A stretch of DNA of 64,000 nucleotides from positions 1,691,808 through 1,755,807 of the forward strand of contig OZ022587.1 of assembly GCA_963669155.1 (NCBI GenBank), given 5' to 3'. Below, in pieces: positions 40,072-50,810 of the stretch (positions within the stretch are counted from its first letter, which is position 1; each line of letters begins with the position of its first letter). A program made the position numbers and the translations under genes. The notes under the pieces are model-generated. The model was not told where the DNA came from. It saw nothing but the letters and a program-made list of their open reading frames with translations, and searched no databases. Source of the stretch: Arbacia lixula (taxonomy: Eukaryota; Echinodermata; Echinoidea; Arbacioida; Arbaciidae).

Positions 40072-41142
40072 GTGGACAACGCAGGGGTTCGATCTGAGAA
40101 TCTCATCGACCAGGCAGTCGTCATGGCTCATCAGATCATAGGGGCCAGAAGCGAAGGGACTAATTGCAAGTATTTTGCTGCATTCAAGAGATGGGAGTCT
40201 TACATCGTAGCAGAGGGGGGCAGAGCATTACCAGCAGAACCCATACACGTCGCATTGTATGTATCAAGTTTAATATCTCGAGGGTCCTCATTCGGTGTGA
40301 TTCAGGCAGCACTGTATTCAATAAAATGGGCGCATAGCATGAGAGGAGAAGCTGATCCAACGGATAATGCTTTCGTTAAAAACATTTTGGAGAGTGCCAA
40401 ACGTAGGACGTCGAGACCCGTCGCCAAGAAGGACGCGGTGTTTTCGCACCAAATCATTGATTTATGCAAGAAGTATGAAGGTTGTGAAGATGTTATGGTT
40501 TTGAGGGATCTCGCTTATATCGTTCTCAGTTTTTCAGGGTTTTTTAGATTTGATGAGATTCAATCTCTTCGCGCTTCTGACATTGTGTTTGAAGATTCAC
40601 ATATATCCGTTCTTCTACGGAGTAGTAAGACAGATCAGTATCGTAGGGGCAATACCGTCGTGATAAGTAAAGGAAATTCGAGTGCCTGTCCAGTGAAAAT
40701 TTTGAGAGAATATATGGATAAGGCAGGTATTCCCGAGAAATCTGATCAATTCGTATTCAGACCTGCTTACTGTAACAAAGGAAGAAAGGGTTTGTCTAAG
40801 GTAAACAAACGGTTAAGTTATACCAGGACCCGGGAAACAGTAGTGGCTCGTTTGCGGGAGGTATGCGGGAAAGAGGCTAGTTTGGGCCTTCACTCACTCA
40901 GAGCAGGAGGGGCTATACCGCCGCTGCCAGAGCTTCCGTGCCAGATAGGCTTTGGAAGAGGCACGGCCGATGGAAGAGCGAAAAGTCTAAAGATGGCTAT
41001 GTTGATGATAGTTTGGAGCACAGATTATTGGTTACCAAGTCTTTGGAATTATGAAAAGGGTTTTTTTCGTTTTTTGGGGTTGTTTTTGTTTCTGTTTGAC
41101 TTGAGAAATAGCACAAGATTTCGTGCGGTTAAATGTATGTAA
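40072..41142 (+). CDS. Tyrosine recombinase of the Ngaro-type element (fossil)
   Basis: About 350 codons with the layout of a phage-integrase-type recombinase. An N-terminal helical core-binding part (residues ~1-115) is followed by a catalytic part with LSFSGFFRFDEI and LHSLRAGG, which fit the first Arg and the HxxR motif of the family. In the family it integrates the circular DNA copy through the split repeats. The start codon is not certain. Confidence 0.8.
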   Translation: MDNAGVRSENLIDQAVVMAHQIIGARSEGTNCKYFAAFKRWESYIVAEGGRALPAEPIHVALYVSSLISRGSSFGVIQAALYSIKWAHSMRGEADPTDNAFVKNILESAKRRTSRPVAKKDAVFSHQIIDLCKKYEGCEDVMVLRDLAYIVLSFSGFFRFDEIQSLRASDIVFEDSHISVLLRSSKTDQYRRGNTVVISKGNSSACPVKILREYMDKAGIPEKSDQFVFRPAYCNKGRKGLSKVNKRLSYTRTRETVVARLREVCGKEASLGLHSLRAGGAIPPLPELPCQIGFGRGTADGRAKSLKMAMLMIVWSTDYWLPSLWNYEKGFFRFLGLFLFLFDLRNSTRFRAVKCM

Positions 41143-41818
41143 GATATAAGTATATAAGTATGATTTTTCTTTTATCATTTTCGAGACATATGACAAACGT
41201 GTATCTGTTCGTGCCTTGGGCAATTTATTTTTGTTCACTTCAAACTGTAACATGATTAAATAATCATGAATCATGAATTTTCTTTAAAGAGAATTACTAA
41301 TATCGTTTCATTGTGAAAGGAAATTCATTGCATGTCTTATTAAAGACTGAATGTAATTTGAGATTGCGGATGGGAAAACAGCACCATTAGTCATATAATG
41401 TAGGGAAAGCAATCTTTTGTATTAGTAATTTCTTCCTGTTCAATTAAACCACTTAATGACAGTATTCTGTTCTTTTATGTAGGTGGGGAAGGCAAGTTTT
41501 TTTTTTTTTTTAGCATTTGTTTCCTTGAAATTTAACATACTAGGTAGTATGATTAAATGGGCAAGATTGTCCTTTTTAGTCTAAATGGGGCTCATTTGTT
41601 GGTTGTGTACTAACTTTGGATTTCAGTATATTAAACAGTGTTGAAAGATATTCAACAAGGGAGTCAATTGGACACGATTCAAAAGCTTTGTTCATGTGTC
41701 GGATGAACAAAACTTGTTGTCGATAGCCTGCTGGGTTACATCAAGTATTATGGACACGGCTTTAATTTACAATCGGTCATTTTTCTTCTATCCGCTTTTG
41801 CTCCCGTTCTTTGAATTC
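41143..41818 (+). other. Non-coding stretch of the Ngaro-type element before B1
   Basis: AT-rich sequence between the recombinase frame and B1. It has a T-run near 41498-41511. No frame or RNA gene is recognised. Confidence 0.6.
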
Positions 41819-41926
41819 TAGTCGTTGTCAGGCTATCCCACAATAATTGAAGTGTATTATTGTGTTTTTTGTTTTGGGAGTCAGAGGGAAGACAAACGAA
41901 ATAATGTGTGTAATTATAGAACAGAC
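41819..41926 (+). repeat. Split direct repeat B1
   Basis: 108 bp, repeated at 42343-42450 with no difference seen by eye. Its right end abuts A2 directly. Confidence 0.93.
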
Positions 41927-42159
41927 TGTTATTTGTCTGCGGTACGATTGTATAGCAGAAAAATGTTGTTTGTATCGTTAATGAATGCATACTTATGTTG
42001 GGTACGGGGCCGTTGCCCCGATGGAATGTAATTTGCATAGGCAGCTCGTACAGGTGTGCGAGCTAATTCAGCCACGGTGACCAGGGCACGTACGGGGGTA
42101 CGTGGCATCAATTAGTAGGTAATTGAATCATTCTAGCTTGAACTTTCAACGAGCCAACT
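41927..42159 (+). repeat. Split direct repeat A2
   Basis: 233 bp copy of A1, lying between B1 and a 183-bp spacer. It completes the internal B1-A2 junction that this element type uses to regenerate its ends. Confidence 0.93.
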
Positions 42160-42342
42160 TTTGTTTGCAATGAAAGTGCGTTGTTTTATGCTCTGACATG
42201 ATTCCAAGGTTTTCCAGAGTTTTTATTCTCGTCGAGTTTTATCTCTGGTTTTTTATCCTGGATCATGCTCGGTCCGATTTCCTGAAGGAAATGTGAAGAA
42301 ATGTTTGTTAAGCATTCATACCAATAAAAGGCCGGTTCCCAG

Positions 42343-42450
42343 TAGTCGTTGTCAGGCTATCCCACAATAATTGAAGTGTATTATTGTGTTTTTTGTTTTG
42401 GGAGTCAGAGGGAAGACAAACGAAATAATGTGTGTAATTATAGAACAGAC
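42343..42450 (+). repeat. Split direct repeat B2 (right end of element)
   Basis: 108 bp copy of B1 forming the right end of the element. The LINE ORF2 frame resumes immediately after it. Confidence 0.93.
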
Positions 42451-42452
42451 CA

Positions 42453-45400
42453 GTTATTAAAAGTGAATGGAAGGGAGAGGCCTTTTTTTCCCATGGAAAC
42501 AACCGGTCTAGAGGGGTAGCTATTTTAGTTAAAGAGAAAAGTGATGTTACAGTGATTGGCACAATTACTGATTGTGCAGGAAGACTTCTCATGTTAAAAA
42601 TCGCAAAAAATAAGGAAAAATATTGCCTTATAAATGTTTATGCACCAACAGAAATAAGGTATAAAGATCTATTTTTTAAACAACTAAAAAAGCGTATTGA
42701 GGATATCCAAAAGGAATGCTTGAAGTGTTACTTTGTTCTCGGAGGAGATTGGAATTGTGTTTTGGACCCTAAAAATGATACTAAAGGGTCAAAAGGTTGT
42801 TATTATAGAACTCCTCGAAGACTGAAAATGCTCTTGAAACAAAAGGGTTTTGTAGATGTGTGGAGGAAATTGCATAAAAATGAAAGACAGTTTACCTGGC
42901 GAAATTTACATTTAAAAATAGCGTCACGTTTGGATTTTTGGATTATAAGTAGAGATATCATGGAAAAAGTAGTTTCTACCGATATAAGACCCGTTGTAAA
43001 AGGAGATCACAATGATATTTCTTTAAAACTGAGAATTTCAGAAATAACTAGAGGCCCCGGATATTGGAAAATGAATACCTCTTTACTTAAGGATATAAAT
43101 TTTCAAAACGGAATTAGAGACATTATCTGGAAGTGTGTAAACAGTTCTGAGAAATCTTTTGTAATGAAGTGGGAAATTTTAAAAATCAAGTGTAGGGAAT
43201 TTGCTCAAAAATGTGCCAAAAGGAAACGTAAAATATATAATAGAAGAGAAACGTTAGAAAAAGAATTAGATAACCTTGAACGTAATGTGGATATTAAGCA
43301 AAATGATCAACAGTTAAATAGAGAATATGTAAGAGTGAAAGAAAAATTAGAAAGGCTGTATAGATATGAATGCAAGGGAGCAGGAATAAGGTCACGAGCT
43401 AAATGGATGGAAGAAGGTGAAAAAAATACAAGTTATTTTTTGTCTTTAGAAAAGAGAAATGGTGAAAGGAAAGTGATTACACAATTGAAACCAAAGGGCA
43501 AAACATGCGTTGTTACAGAACAGCAGAATGTATTAAGAGAAGTTAAAAGGTTTTATGAAGATTTGTACAGAGGTAATTGTATACATTCAGATTTTGTCAG
43601 TGATTATGTGTCATCGCAAGAAGTGAAAGTTTTAAGTCATGATGAAAAGGATCTGTGTGAAGGATTAATGTCGAATCATGAGTGTAAACAGGCAGTTTCT
43701 GCAATGAAAAGAAATAAGTCACCGGGAATGGATGGACTTCCTGCTGAATTTTATCAATTTTTTTGGGATGAGTTAGGTGAACTTTTAGTCAAAGCATTTA
43801 ATGAATCGTATGAAAAAGGGTACATGTCAACCTCTCAACAGAAAGGACTTATTACTTTGATTTTTAAAAAGGGGAATAGTGACGACCTGAAGAACTGGCG
43901 TCCCGTTACACTGCTTAATTGTGACTATAAAATACTAACTACTGTTTTAGCAATGCGATTACAAAAAGTATTATCAAACATTATAATGGAGACACAGGTT
44001 GGGTATATTAAGGGTCGCTTGGGAGGCTTTAATGTCAGAATTATCCATGATATGATAAATTATATGAAGGAAAAGAAAATGGAAGGTGCAATAATGATGG
44101 TCGATTTTACGAAAGCATTTGATGTTATTGAGGTACCTTTTATCTTGAAATGCCTAGAAAAACTCAACTTTGGAGATAATTTTAGGAAATGGGTGGAAGT
44201 GCTGTATAGACGCACGTTTAGTTCAGTAATAGTAAATGGTTTCATCACAGAACAATTTGAAATACAAAGAGGCATACGACAAGGTTGTCCGCTCTCAGCT
44301 CTTTTGTTTGTAATTACAGCGGAGTTTCTCGCCAATAGAATACGCACAAATGATAGCATTAAAGGTATACATTTTAATGAAAGCAATGATCAGTTTGAAT
44401 TGAAGTTACTTCAATACGCTGATGACACAACATTTTTCGTAGGAGATAAAGGATCACTTAAACTTATTTTGAAAGAATTAGAAGAATATGGTAATATAGC
44501 GGGTCCAAGAATTAATAAGGAAAAGACTGCATTGTTGTGGATTGGGACAAGGGAAAACAGATGGGACCTTTCATGTATGGATCTGGTATGGAAAGAAGAT
44601 GCTGTAAAATATCTTGGATTTTTTGTGTCAACAAACGAAGTGGTAGCATGTAATGCAAACTGGAAAAATAAGTTAGATAAAATGCAACGGCTGTTAGACA
44701 ATTGGCGTAAGAGAAATCTCACCCCCTTTGGAAGGGTAACAATTTTGAAGAGTTTGATAATAAGCCAGGTGGTACATTTGTTTATGTTCAATTACGTTCC
44801 ACCGCTTATCATTAAAAGGATGAATAAAATGTGTTTTCGTTTTTTGTGGCAGGCCAAAGGGGAAAAGGTCAGGAGATGTTATGTTATAAAAAACTATTCA
44901 AATGGTGGATTGAAGATGACTGATATTGAAAAACAAGTGTTAAGTTTCAGGTTAAGATGGATAGGGAGAATAGTTGATGGTACAAATGCTTTGTGGAAAA
45001 ACTTAGCGAACTATTGGCTAGATAAATTAGGGGGTTTAGATTTATTATTAAATAGTGATTTTACAGTATATAATGTTCAATCTATGTGTAATCAGAACAT
45101 GCCTTTGTTTTATGTGGAAATAATTCAAGCTTGGGCATCAATTGACAAGCAGTTACTTAAAAAGAATTTACCGGTGGAAAAGAATATTTTATGGCACAAT
45201 CAACATGTTATCTTTAATAAGAAATCACTGTTTTTTAAAGAGTGGTTTGATAGTGGAATAATGCGTTTTGAAGATATTTTGACCGATGGAAGATTCAAAT
45301 CGGTAGAGGAAATAACCAGAGTTTTGAAATCTAGAAAGAGTAAAGGAAGAGCGATTTTTGATTATGCAAAATTACGTCAAGCTATACCAAAAATCTGGTT

Positions 45401-46085
45401 CACGCAAATAGTAATTAATAGGAATGAGAATGTTTTACCCCTGACTGTTCCGAAAATGAAAATAGGAAAATCTATGAGGGGATTAAGTGAGATAACATCA
45501 AAATATTTTTATCATCGGTTGATTTTGCAAGAAGGGGTATATACACGATGTTGCTTCTTTTGGGAAAATTTGGTAAACATAAATATAACATGGGCAAAAT
45601 GTTTTGAACGAAATTTAGTACGAGTAAATGATAACAAATTGCGAGAATTTAATTTCAAAGTGTTATATAATCTTTTGCCAGTAAAGAGGAATTTATGTAA
45701 ATGGAATTTGGGTGAAGATTCTAAATGCACAACATGTCAAGTAGATAAAGATTTAACACATGCCTTAATAACTTGTAAATTGAATAGAAAGTTTTGGGAT
45801 TATATTATTTGGCTGACTGAGAAGGTTTTTCACTTCCGTGTTGACATTAATATTGGACTTCTGATAAAAACTTCAGATTTTGTTGAATTAGATGAATTTA
45901 TGACAATAGCTTTTTGGAGCATTTATGAGTTGATAATACTACGTAATTATAAGGGTACCGATTACAGAAATTCAAGACTGAAATATTTATTTAAATCCGA
46001 GATACGAAAGAGGTTAGAGGTAAATAGAATTTGTACTGGTAAAGCTTTGTATAGTCTGCCAAATGAGTTACTGGATTTTGTTTAA
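42453..46085 (+). CDS. LINE ORF2 polyprotein: endonuclease (rest), reverse transcriptase, C-terminal zinc knuckle
   Basis: The frame is open from the border of the nested element to TAA at 46083-46085, more than 1,200 codons. In order: the rest of the endonuclease (LINVYAPTE, GGDWNCV, RLDFWIISRD, KGDHNDIS), then an RT with NKSPGMDGLPAEFY, WRPVTLLNCDYKI, MVDFTKAFD, GIRQGCPLSALLF and the catalytic YADD at 44415-44426. A CCHC-like knuckle (CTTCQVDKDLTHALITC) lies near the C-terminus. The enzyme nicks the target and copies the LINE RNA there. No internal stop is present, so this part looks recently active, but the N-terminus is separated by the insertion. RT motifs fit the L1/Tx1 group. Confidence 0.93.
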   Translation, partial: VIKSEWKGEAFFSHGNNRSRGVAILVKEKSDVTVIGTITDCAGRLLMLKIAKNKEKYCLINVYAPTEIRYKDLFFKQLKKRIEDIQKECLKCYFVLGGDWNCVLDPKNDTKGSKGCYYRTPRRLKMLLKQKGFVDVWRKLHKNERQFTWRNLHLKIASRLDFWIISRDIMEKVVSTDIRPVVKGDHNDISLKLRISEITRGPGYWKMNTSLLKDINFQNGIRDIIWKCVNSSEKSFVMKWEILKIKCREFAQKCAKRKRKIYNRRETLEKELDNLERNVDIKQNDQQLNREYVRVKEKLERLYRYECKGAGIRSRAKWMEEGEKNTSYFLSLEKRNGERKVITQLKPKGKTCVVTEQQNVLREVKRFYEDLYRGNCIHSDFVSDYVSSQEVKVLSHDEKDLCEGLMSNHECKQAVSAMKRNKSPGMDGLPAEFYQFFWDELGELLVKAFNESYEKGYMSTSQQKGLITLIFKKGNSDDLKNWRPVTLLNCDYKILTTVLAMRLQKVLSNIIMETQVGYIKGRLGGFNVRIIHDMINYMKEKKMEGAIMMVDFTKAFDVIEVPFILKCLEKLNFGDNFRKWVEVLYRRTFSSVIVNGFITEQFEIQRGIRQGCPLSALLFVITAEFLANRIRTNDSIKGIHFNESNDQFELKLLQYADDTTFFVGDKGSLKLILKELEEYGNIAGPRINKEKTALLWIGTRENRWDLSCMDLVWKEDAVKYLGFFVSTNEVVACNANWKNKLDKMQRLLDNWRKRNLTPFGRVTILKSLIISQVVHLFMFNYVPPLIIKRMNKMCFRFLWQAKGEKVRRCYVIKNYSNGGLKMTDIEKQVLSFRLRWIGRIVDGTNALWKNLANYWLDKLGGLDLLLNSDFTVYNVQSMCNQNMPLFYVEIIQAWASIDKQLLKKNLPVEKNILWHNQHVIFNKKSLFFKEWFDSGIMRFEDILTDGRFKSVEEITRVLKSRKSKGRAIFDYAKLRQAIPKIWFTQIVINRNENVLPLTVPKMKIGKSMRGLSEITSKYFYHRLILQEGVYTRCCFFWENLVNINITWAKCFERNLVRVNDNKLREFNFKVLYNLLPVKRNLCKWNLGEDSKCTTCQVDKDLTHALITCKLNRKFWDYIIWLTEKVFHFRVDINIGLLIKTSDFVELDEFMTIAFWSIYELIILRNYKGTDYRNSRLKYLFKSEIRKRLEVNRICTGKALYSLPNELLDFV

Positions 46086-46186
46086 TTAAGTTGATTTATA
46101 TATGTAAAAGAAAATCAATATTCGATGTTATTATGATTTTGTGATTGGAATATGAATAAAGATCATTTGAAAGAAAAAAAAAAAAC
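46086..46186 (+). other. LINE 3' UTR with poly-A signal and tail
   Basis: A short AT-rich untranslated region with AATAAA at 46154-46159, then an A tract at 46174-46185 directly before the target duplication. Confidence 0.85.
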
Positions 46187-49100
46187 CGAGATATATTTGC
46201 AATCAATATTCCTTTGGATTTCATTTTTTCAAAATTTAATGTGCTCTTACATATCGATACAACAGACTTAGATAAACTTACAAGATATTGCTTTAAAATA
46301 CACATTACAAAGAAGAGTGTCAACTTACCTTCAAAGGTTTATCACTGATTTCATGTTTTGGAAAATACAACAGTACCCTTTTATGTTTAAAACATCTTTG
46401 AGAATAAAGATATTCTTTTAGATGTATTTAATTTTGGGTTGATGATATGAATAGTACTCAATTTTTGAATAACCACCATTCTTATATCAATTGCTTGATT
46501 ATGCTAAGACTTTCACCAATATTCTTGTCCACTAGTTTTGTCGCACATTTTTAAAGAGACACTTAATGTTGACGTAAATTTAAAGGTTACAGGATTTTAC
46601 TTCATATATTAATACTAAGCGCGATGAAACTATTGGTATGCAAAACGTATGCGTAGAACTCGTCATGAAGACGTAGGTTGCCCGCCATTTCCATGGGGTT
46701 GTGACGTAAGTAATGACGAATGAATCTTGTTAGGTCATGGCAGGCTGTTATTTATGAGATAGTTGTCCTGGTCAATTTGAGGCCTACAATCTGATTAGGT
46801 TAAATAAACAGCAGATACCCTAATAATACTTTTTATTCTAATTTATACATTAGATTTCATCTAAATCATAAGTTCATTTTTAATGCAATATCTATATAGA
46901 AAACTGATGTCAACAAAGACACTGTGTTTATATTACATTAAAACTGCACTCGCCTGACCGTGTAAATTCAGTTAAATTAGCGGCATTCATGGTATAACCA
47001 GCGAGAAATGTTTTTAATACCCTAATTAAATTTGAATTCCTTTGAATTTCAAATTTTCCGTCTTTAATGTGCTATTTACATATCGATACAATAGGCTAAC
47101 ACAAACTAATAAGACATTTCTTTAAAACACACATTACGAAGAAGAGTGTCAACTTACCTCGAAACTGGGGGCCCTCATCTTCTGTTTTGGAAAATACAAC
47201 AGTGCCCTTTTATGTTAAAAACATCTTTGTGAATGTGATATTTTTACATGTATTTCATTTTGGGTTAATGATATAAATAGTGCTCAATTAAAAAAAAAAA
47301 AAAAAAAAATCTTATTTCAATTACTTGATTTAGCTAGCACGTTCACTAATATTCTTGTCTACTAGTTTGGTGGCACCTTTGTTGAAAGATATTGATATTC
47401 GACGTTAACTTATATGTAACAGTATATTACTTCACATATTGATCCTAAGCGCGATGAGACTATTGATATGCAAAACGTATGCGTAGATCTCGTCATACAG
47501 ACGTAGGTTTGCCCGCTATTTCCAGGGGGTTGTGACGTAATTAATGACGAATGAATCTTGCTAGGTCATTGCAGGCTGTTGGTTATGAGATAGTTGTCCT
47601 TGTCAACTTGAGGGATACAATCTCATCAGGTGAAATAAACAGCAGATACCCTAATAGTCATTTTTAATCTAATTTTTACATTAGATTTCATCTAAATCAT
47701 GAGTTCATTTTCAATGTAATATCTATATTGACAACTGATGTCAACAAAGACACTGTGTTTATATTACATTAAAACTGCACTCGCCGGACCGTGTCAATTC
47801 AGTTGAATTAGCGGCATTCATGGCATAACCAGCGAGAAATGTTTTTAATCAATATTCCTTTGAATTTCAAATTTTACGTCTTTAATGTGCTATTTACAAA
47901 TCGATACAATAGGCTAACACAAACTAATAAGACATTTCTTTAAAACACACATTACGAAGAAGAGTGTCAAGTTACCTTGAAGCTGGGAGCCCTCATCTCC
48001 TGTTTTGGAAAATACAACAATGCCCTTTTATTTAAAAAAACATCTTTGTGAATGATGATATTTTTACTGTATTTCATTTTGGGTTAATGATATAAATAGT
48101 GCTTGATTAAAAAAAAAAACACCATTCTTATATCAAATACTTGATTTTGCTAGCACGTTCACTAATATTCTTGTGCACTAGTTGAAAGATATTGATATTC
48201 GACGTTAACTTATATGTAACAGTATATTACTTCACATATTGATCCTAAGTGCGATGAGACTATTGATATGCAAAAAGTATGCGTAGAATTTGTCACAAAG
48301 GCGTAGGTTGCCGCTATTTCCAGGGTGTTGTGACGTAAGTAATGAATTTTGCTAGGTCATGGCAGGCTGTTGGTTATGAGATAGTTGTCCTGTTCAACTT
48401 GAGGCTTACAATCTGATCAGGTGAAATTAACAGCAGAAACCCTAACAGTCAGTAGTATTATGAATATTGCATTGAATTTCATCGAAATTAGGAGTTGATT
48501 TTTATATCTTTCTTGACAACTATATTTGAATCTCCATTTCCAGGTTGTTTTGACAAGAGTAATGACATATGAATTTCGCCAGATCTCGGCAGGCTGATGG
48601 TGATGTTATATAGATTTTTTTAAATAATTTATTTTCTTTAAATGTATTTCAGGTTTGATTGGTGATGAGACTCATATCAACGTTTGAATGCAAAATAAAG
48701 ATGAATCTGCGCAGGGATGTCTCTTAGATTTACACATTGCAAAACAGAAGATCAACATACTTTCAAAGAAGAAGCCATTTCTGCCAGTCCTGCGTAGAAC
48801 TCGTCTTTCAGATGTAGTTCGCCCTCCATTTCCAGGTTGTTAAGAAATGAGTAATGACCGATGAATCTTGCCAGATCTCGGCAGGCTGATGGTGATGAAA
48901 TAGTTGTCCCGTTCAACTTGAGGCCTGCATGCTGATCAAGTGAAATATACAGCAGAAACCCTCATAGTCATTCTTAGTCTAAATGTCACAATAGATTTCA
49001 TCAAAATCATGAGTTCATTTTTAGTGTAATATCTATATTGACAACTGATATGTACACAGACCTTATGTTTATATTACACTTAAGCCGCATTGGCTGGATC

Positions 49101-49302
49101 GTGTCAACTCACTAAAATAAGCAGAATTCATGGAATAGCCAGCGAGAAATATTTGCAATCAATATTCGTTTGGATTTCAAATCTTCCGTCTTTAATGTGC
49201 TGTTTACATATCGATACAAAGGACTAACGGAAACTAACAAGATATTGCTTTGAAACACACATTACAAAGAAGAGTGTCAACTTACAACAAAAGGGTAGTC
49301 TC
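46187..49302 (-). repeat. Array, right block and its edge
   Basis: The array resumes with the target-site copy CGAGATA and continues with the rest of H10, then a last C module (48223), a short D piece and a diverged E module. Similarity to the consensus drops towards the right: many single-base differences accumulate after about 48580. The homology is cut at about 49308 by another LINE. This fading fits an array border where homogenisation is weaker. Confidence 0.9.
48771..48941 (-). CDS. E-type LRR exon copy 10 (array edge, diverged)
   Basis: It is open over 57 codons despite clear divergence: the mid part reads HYSFLNNLEM and the variable site KDEFY. Acceptor TTGATCAG and donor GTATGTTG are kept. 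Staying open while the flanks diverge is mild evidence that the frame has mattered. It is the closest open array copy to the parent exon at 52239-52409. Confidence 0.5.
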
Positions 49303-49315
49303 TGATTTGAACTCA

Positions 49316-50740
49316 AGAACACCTTTAAGCATATTCTTTACCCCAACAATCCAATCGGAGATCATCAAAATCACTAAACGTCTTAAAACACGTCTTCCTG
49401 CGGTCATGATGGAATTTGTGGGATTTTTTTTTTTAAAGAAGATTATCTATTGTATTTGTAAACCGCTTTGTCATATATTTAACCTTTCGCTTTGTTCTGG
49501 GGTTGCCCCGGATTGTTTTAAAATAGCTAAAGTACTCCCTGTGTATAAAAAAAGAAAAAAAAAGGAAGAAAGTCTTATCGACCCATTTCACTCATATCAG
49601 CTCTATCAAAGATTTTAGAACGAATCGTTTAAAAATGACTGTATAATTTCTTGAAGGATAACAATGTATTGATAAATGAACAATTTGTTTTAGGCCTTTA
49701 TTTTCAACAGAGACTGCTTTACTGCATGCCCTGGGGAAAATCATAGATCGTAGATAAGAAAGAGAAGCCTATTGGGTTGTATATTGATTTGAGTAAGGCG
49801 TTCGATTCATTGGACCATGGCATCTTACTGAGCAAACTTGATCTCTATGGAATCCGCGGTATACCACTACAATGGTTCGAAAGTTACTTACATAATCGTA
49901 AACAATACACTACTTTTAAAGGTGTCAACTCAAATACCATGTTGTTGAAAATTGGGGTTCCGCAGGGAAGTATCTTAGGGCCGCTCTTGTTCCTTGTATA
50001 TATAAATGACATCATCAAATCGTCGGGTGTCCTCAATTTTGCTGATGATATAAATTTGCTTGTATCGCAAAAGCAACTTAATCTTATTGTGACCAATGAA
50101 TTGAAAAATATATGTGATTGGTTAAAGGAAAACAAATCACAACTAAGTGTAGAAAGGACAAAACGTATGTTATTTCAGTCGACAAAGGCCACTACATTGT
50201 GTAATATGACTATTGGATATGATGATAGTATTATTTCAAGGGTAAATTACACAAATTTCTTGGGGGTAATACTTGGCGACAAACTTTCGTGGAATATCCA
50301 TGTAAACCATATCCACAGGAACATTATCATGTCATTAGGGATGCTTTATATAAAGTGCGTACAGTACTCCCAAATAAGATTCTTTGTACGATATACAATG
50401 CCCTTATACTGCCTTGTCTGGATTATTGTAGCCTGGTCTGGTCAGGCACGAGTTCAAAAAATCTAACCCGTTTATTTGTTCTCCAGAAGAAAGCCATTCG
50501 ATTATTTACCAACTCAAATAACCTTGCCCATTCTTCTCCACTGTACTCCACAAGAAGTACATACTTTAACTATTCATGATCGCATAGCGTTCAAACTCGG
50601 AGTTTTTGTTTGCAAATTTCTAAATGGGTTATTGCCACATGTTTTTACAGATTATTTTGCACAATATTCCCAAACCAATACTTTAAATACTCGTAAAATG
50701 GATAATTTTGTCCTGCGTTCTGTCGTTTGCATCTAACACA
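49316..50740 (+). pseudogene. Broken reverse transcriptase of CR1/L2-type LINE
   Basis: The longest open part (49777-50466) reads YIDLSKAFDSLDHGILLSKL, then VPQGSILGPLLFLVYINDI and the catalytic block FADDINLL: RT motifs of CR1/L2/Jockey-like LINEs. Upstream (49250-49618) and downstream (50289-50736) pieces continue the same protein in other frames, so at least two frameshifts are present. A stretch near 49620-49775 that should hold the next RT block is degraded. This is a dead element fragment. Confidence 0.85.
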
Positions 50741-50810
50741 ATCAAATTCTATTCAGTTTAAAGGAGCGAAATTTTGGAACTCTAAATCTTAATTCTATCA
50801 GTAACTACAA

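Larger units (their letters stand above)
36773..42450 (+). mobile_element. Ngaro/PAT-type tyrosine-recombinase retroelement (DIRS order), fossil
   Basis: The element (5.68 kb) lies inside the LINE endonuclease region. It has the full split-direct-repeat layout A1 - coding part - B1 - A2 - B2, with B1 and A2 directly adjoining. Its parts in order are a gag-like frame with a zinc knuckle, an RT-RNase H region and a tyrosine recombinase. No target duplication is seen, as expected for this order. A1 and A2 differ at about one base and B1 and B2 look identical, so the insertion is young. As a coding unit it is broken, with several breaks. Confidence 0.92.
35661..46186 (+). mobile_element. Tx1/L1-like LINE, 5' truncated, carrying a nested retroelement
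   Basis: It inserted into array unit H10: CGAGATA occurs just left (35654-35660) and just right (46187-46193), a 7-bp target-site duplication. The element ends with AATAAA at 46154-46159 and a 12-base A tract (46174-46185). Its left end starts inside ORF1, as usual for incomplete target-primed reverse transcription. It encodes an ORF1 with zinc knuckles and an ORF2 with endonuclease and reverse transcriptase. The element proper is about 4.8 kb; 36773-42450 is a later insertion. Open ORF2 and intact target duplication point to a young insertion. Clade assignment is by the look of the RT region only. Confidence 0.93.
34606..48222 (-). repeat. Higher-order unit H10 (C-D-E-A-B) split by a LINE
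   Basis: C at 34606, E exon 35271-35441, the LINE at 35661-46186, then A at 46594 and B at 47423. Without the LINE the unit is about 3.1 kb, matching one B module. Confidence 0.9.
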
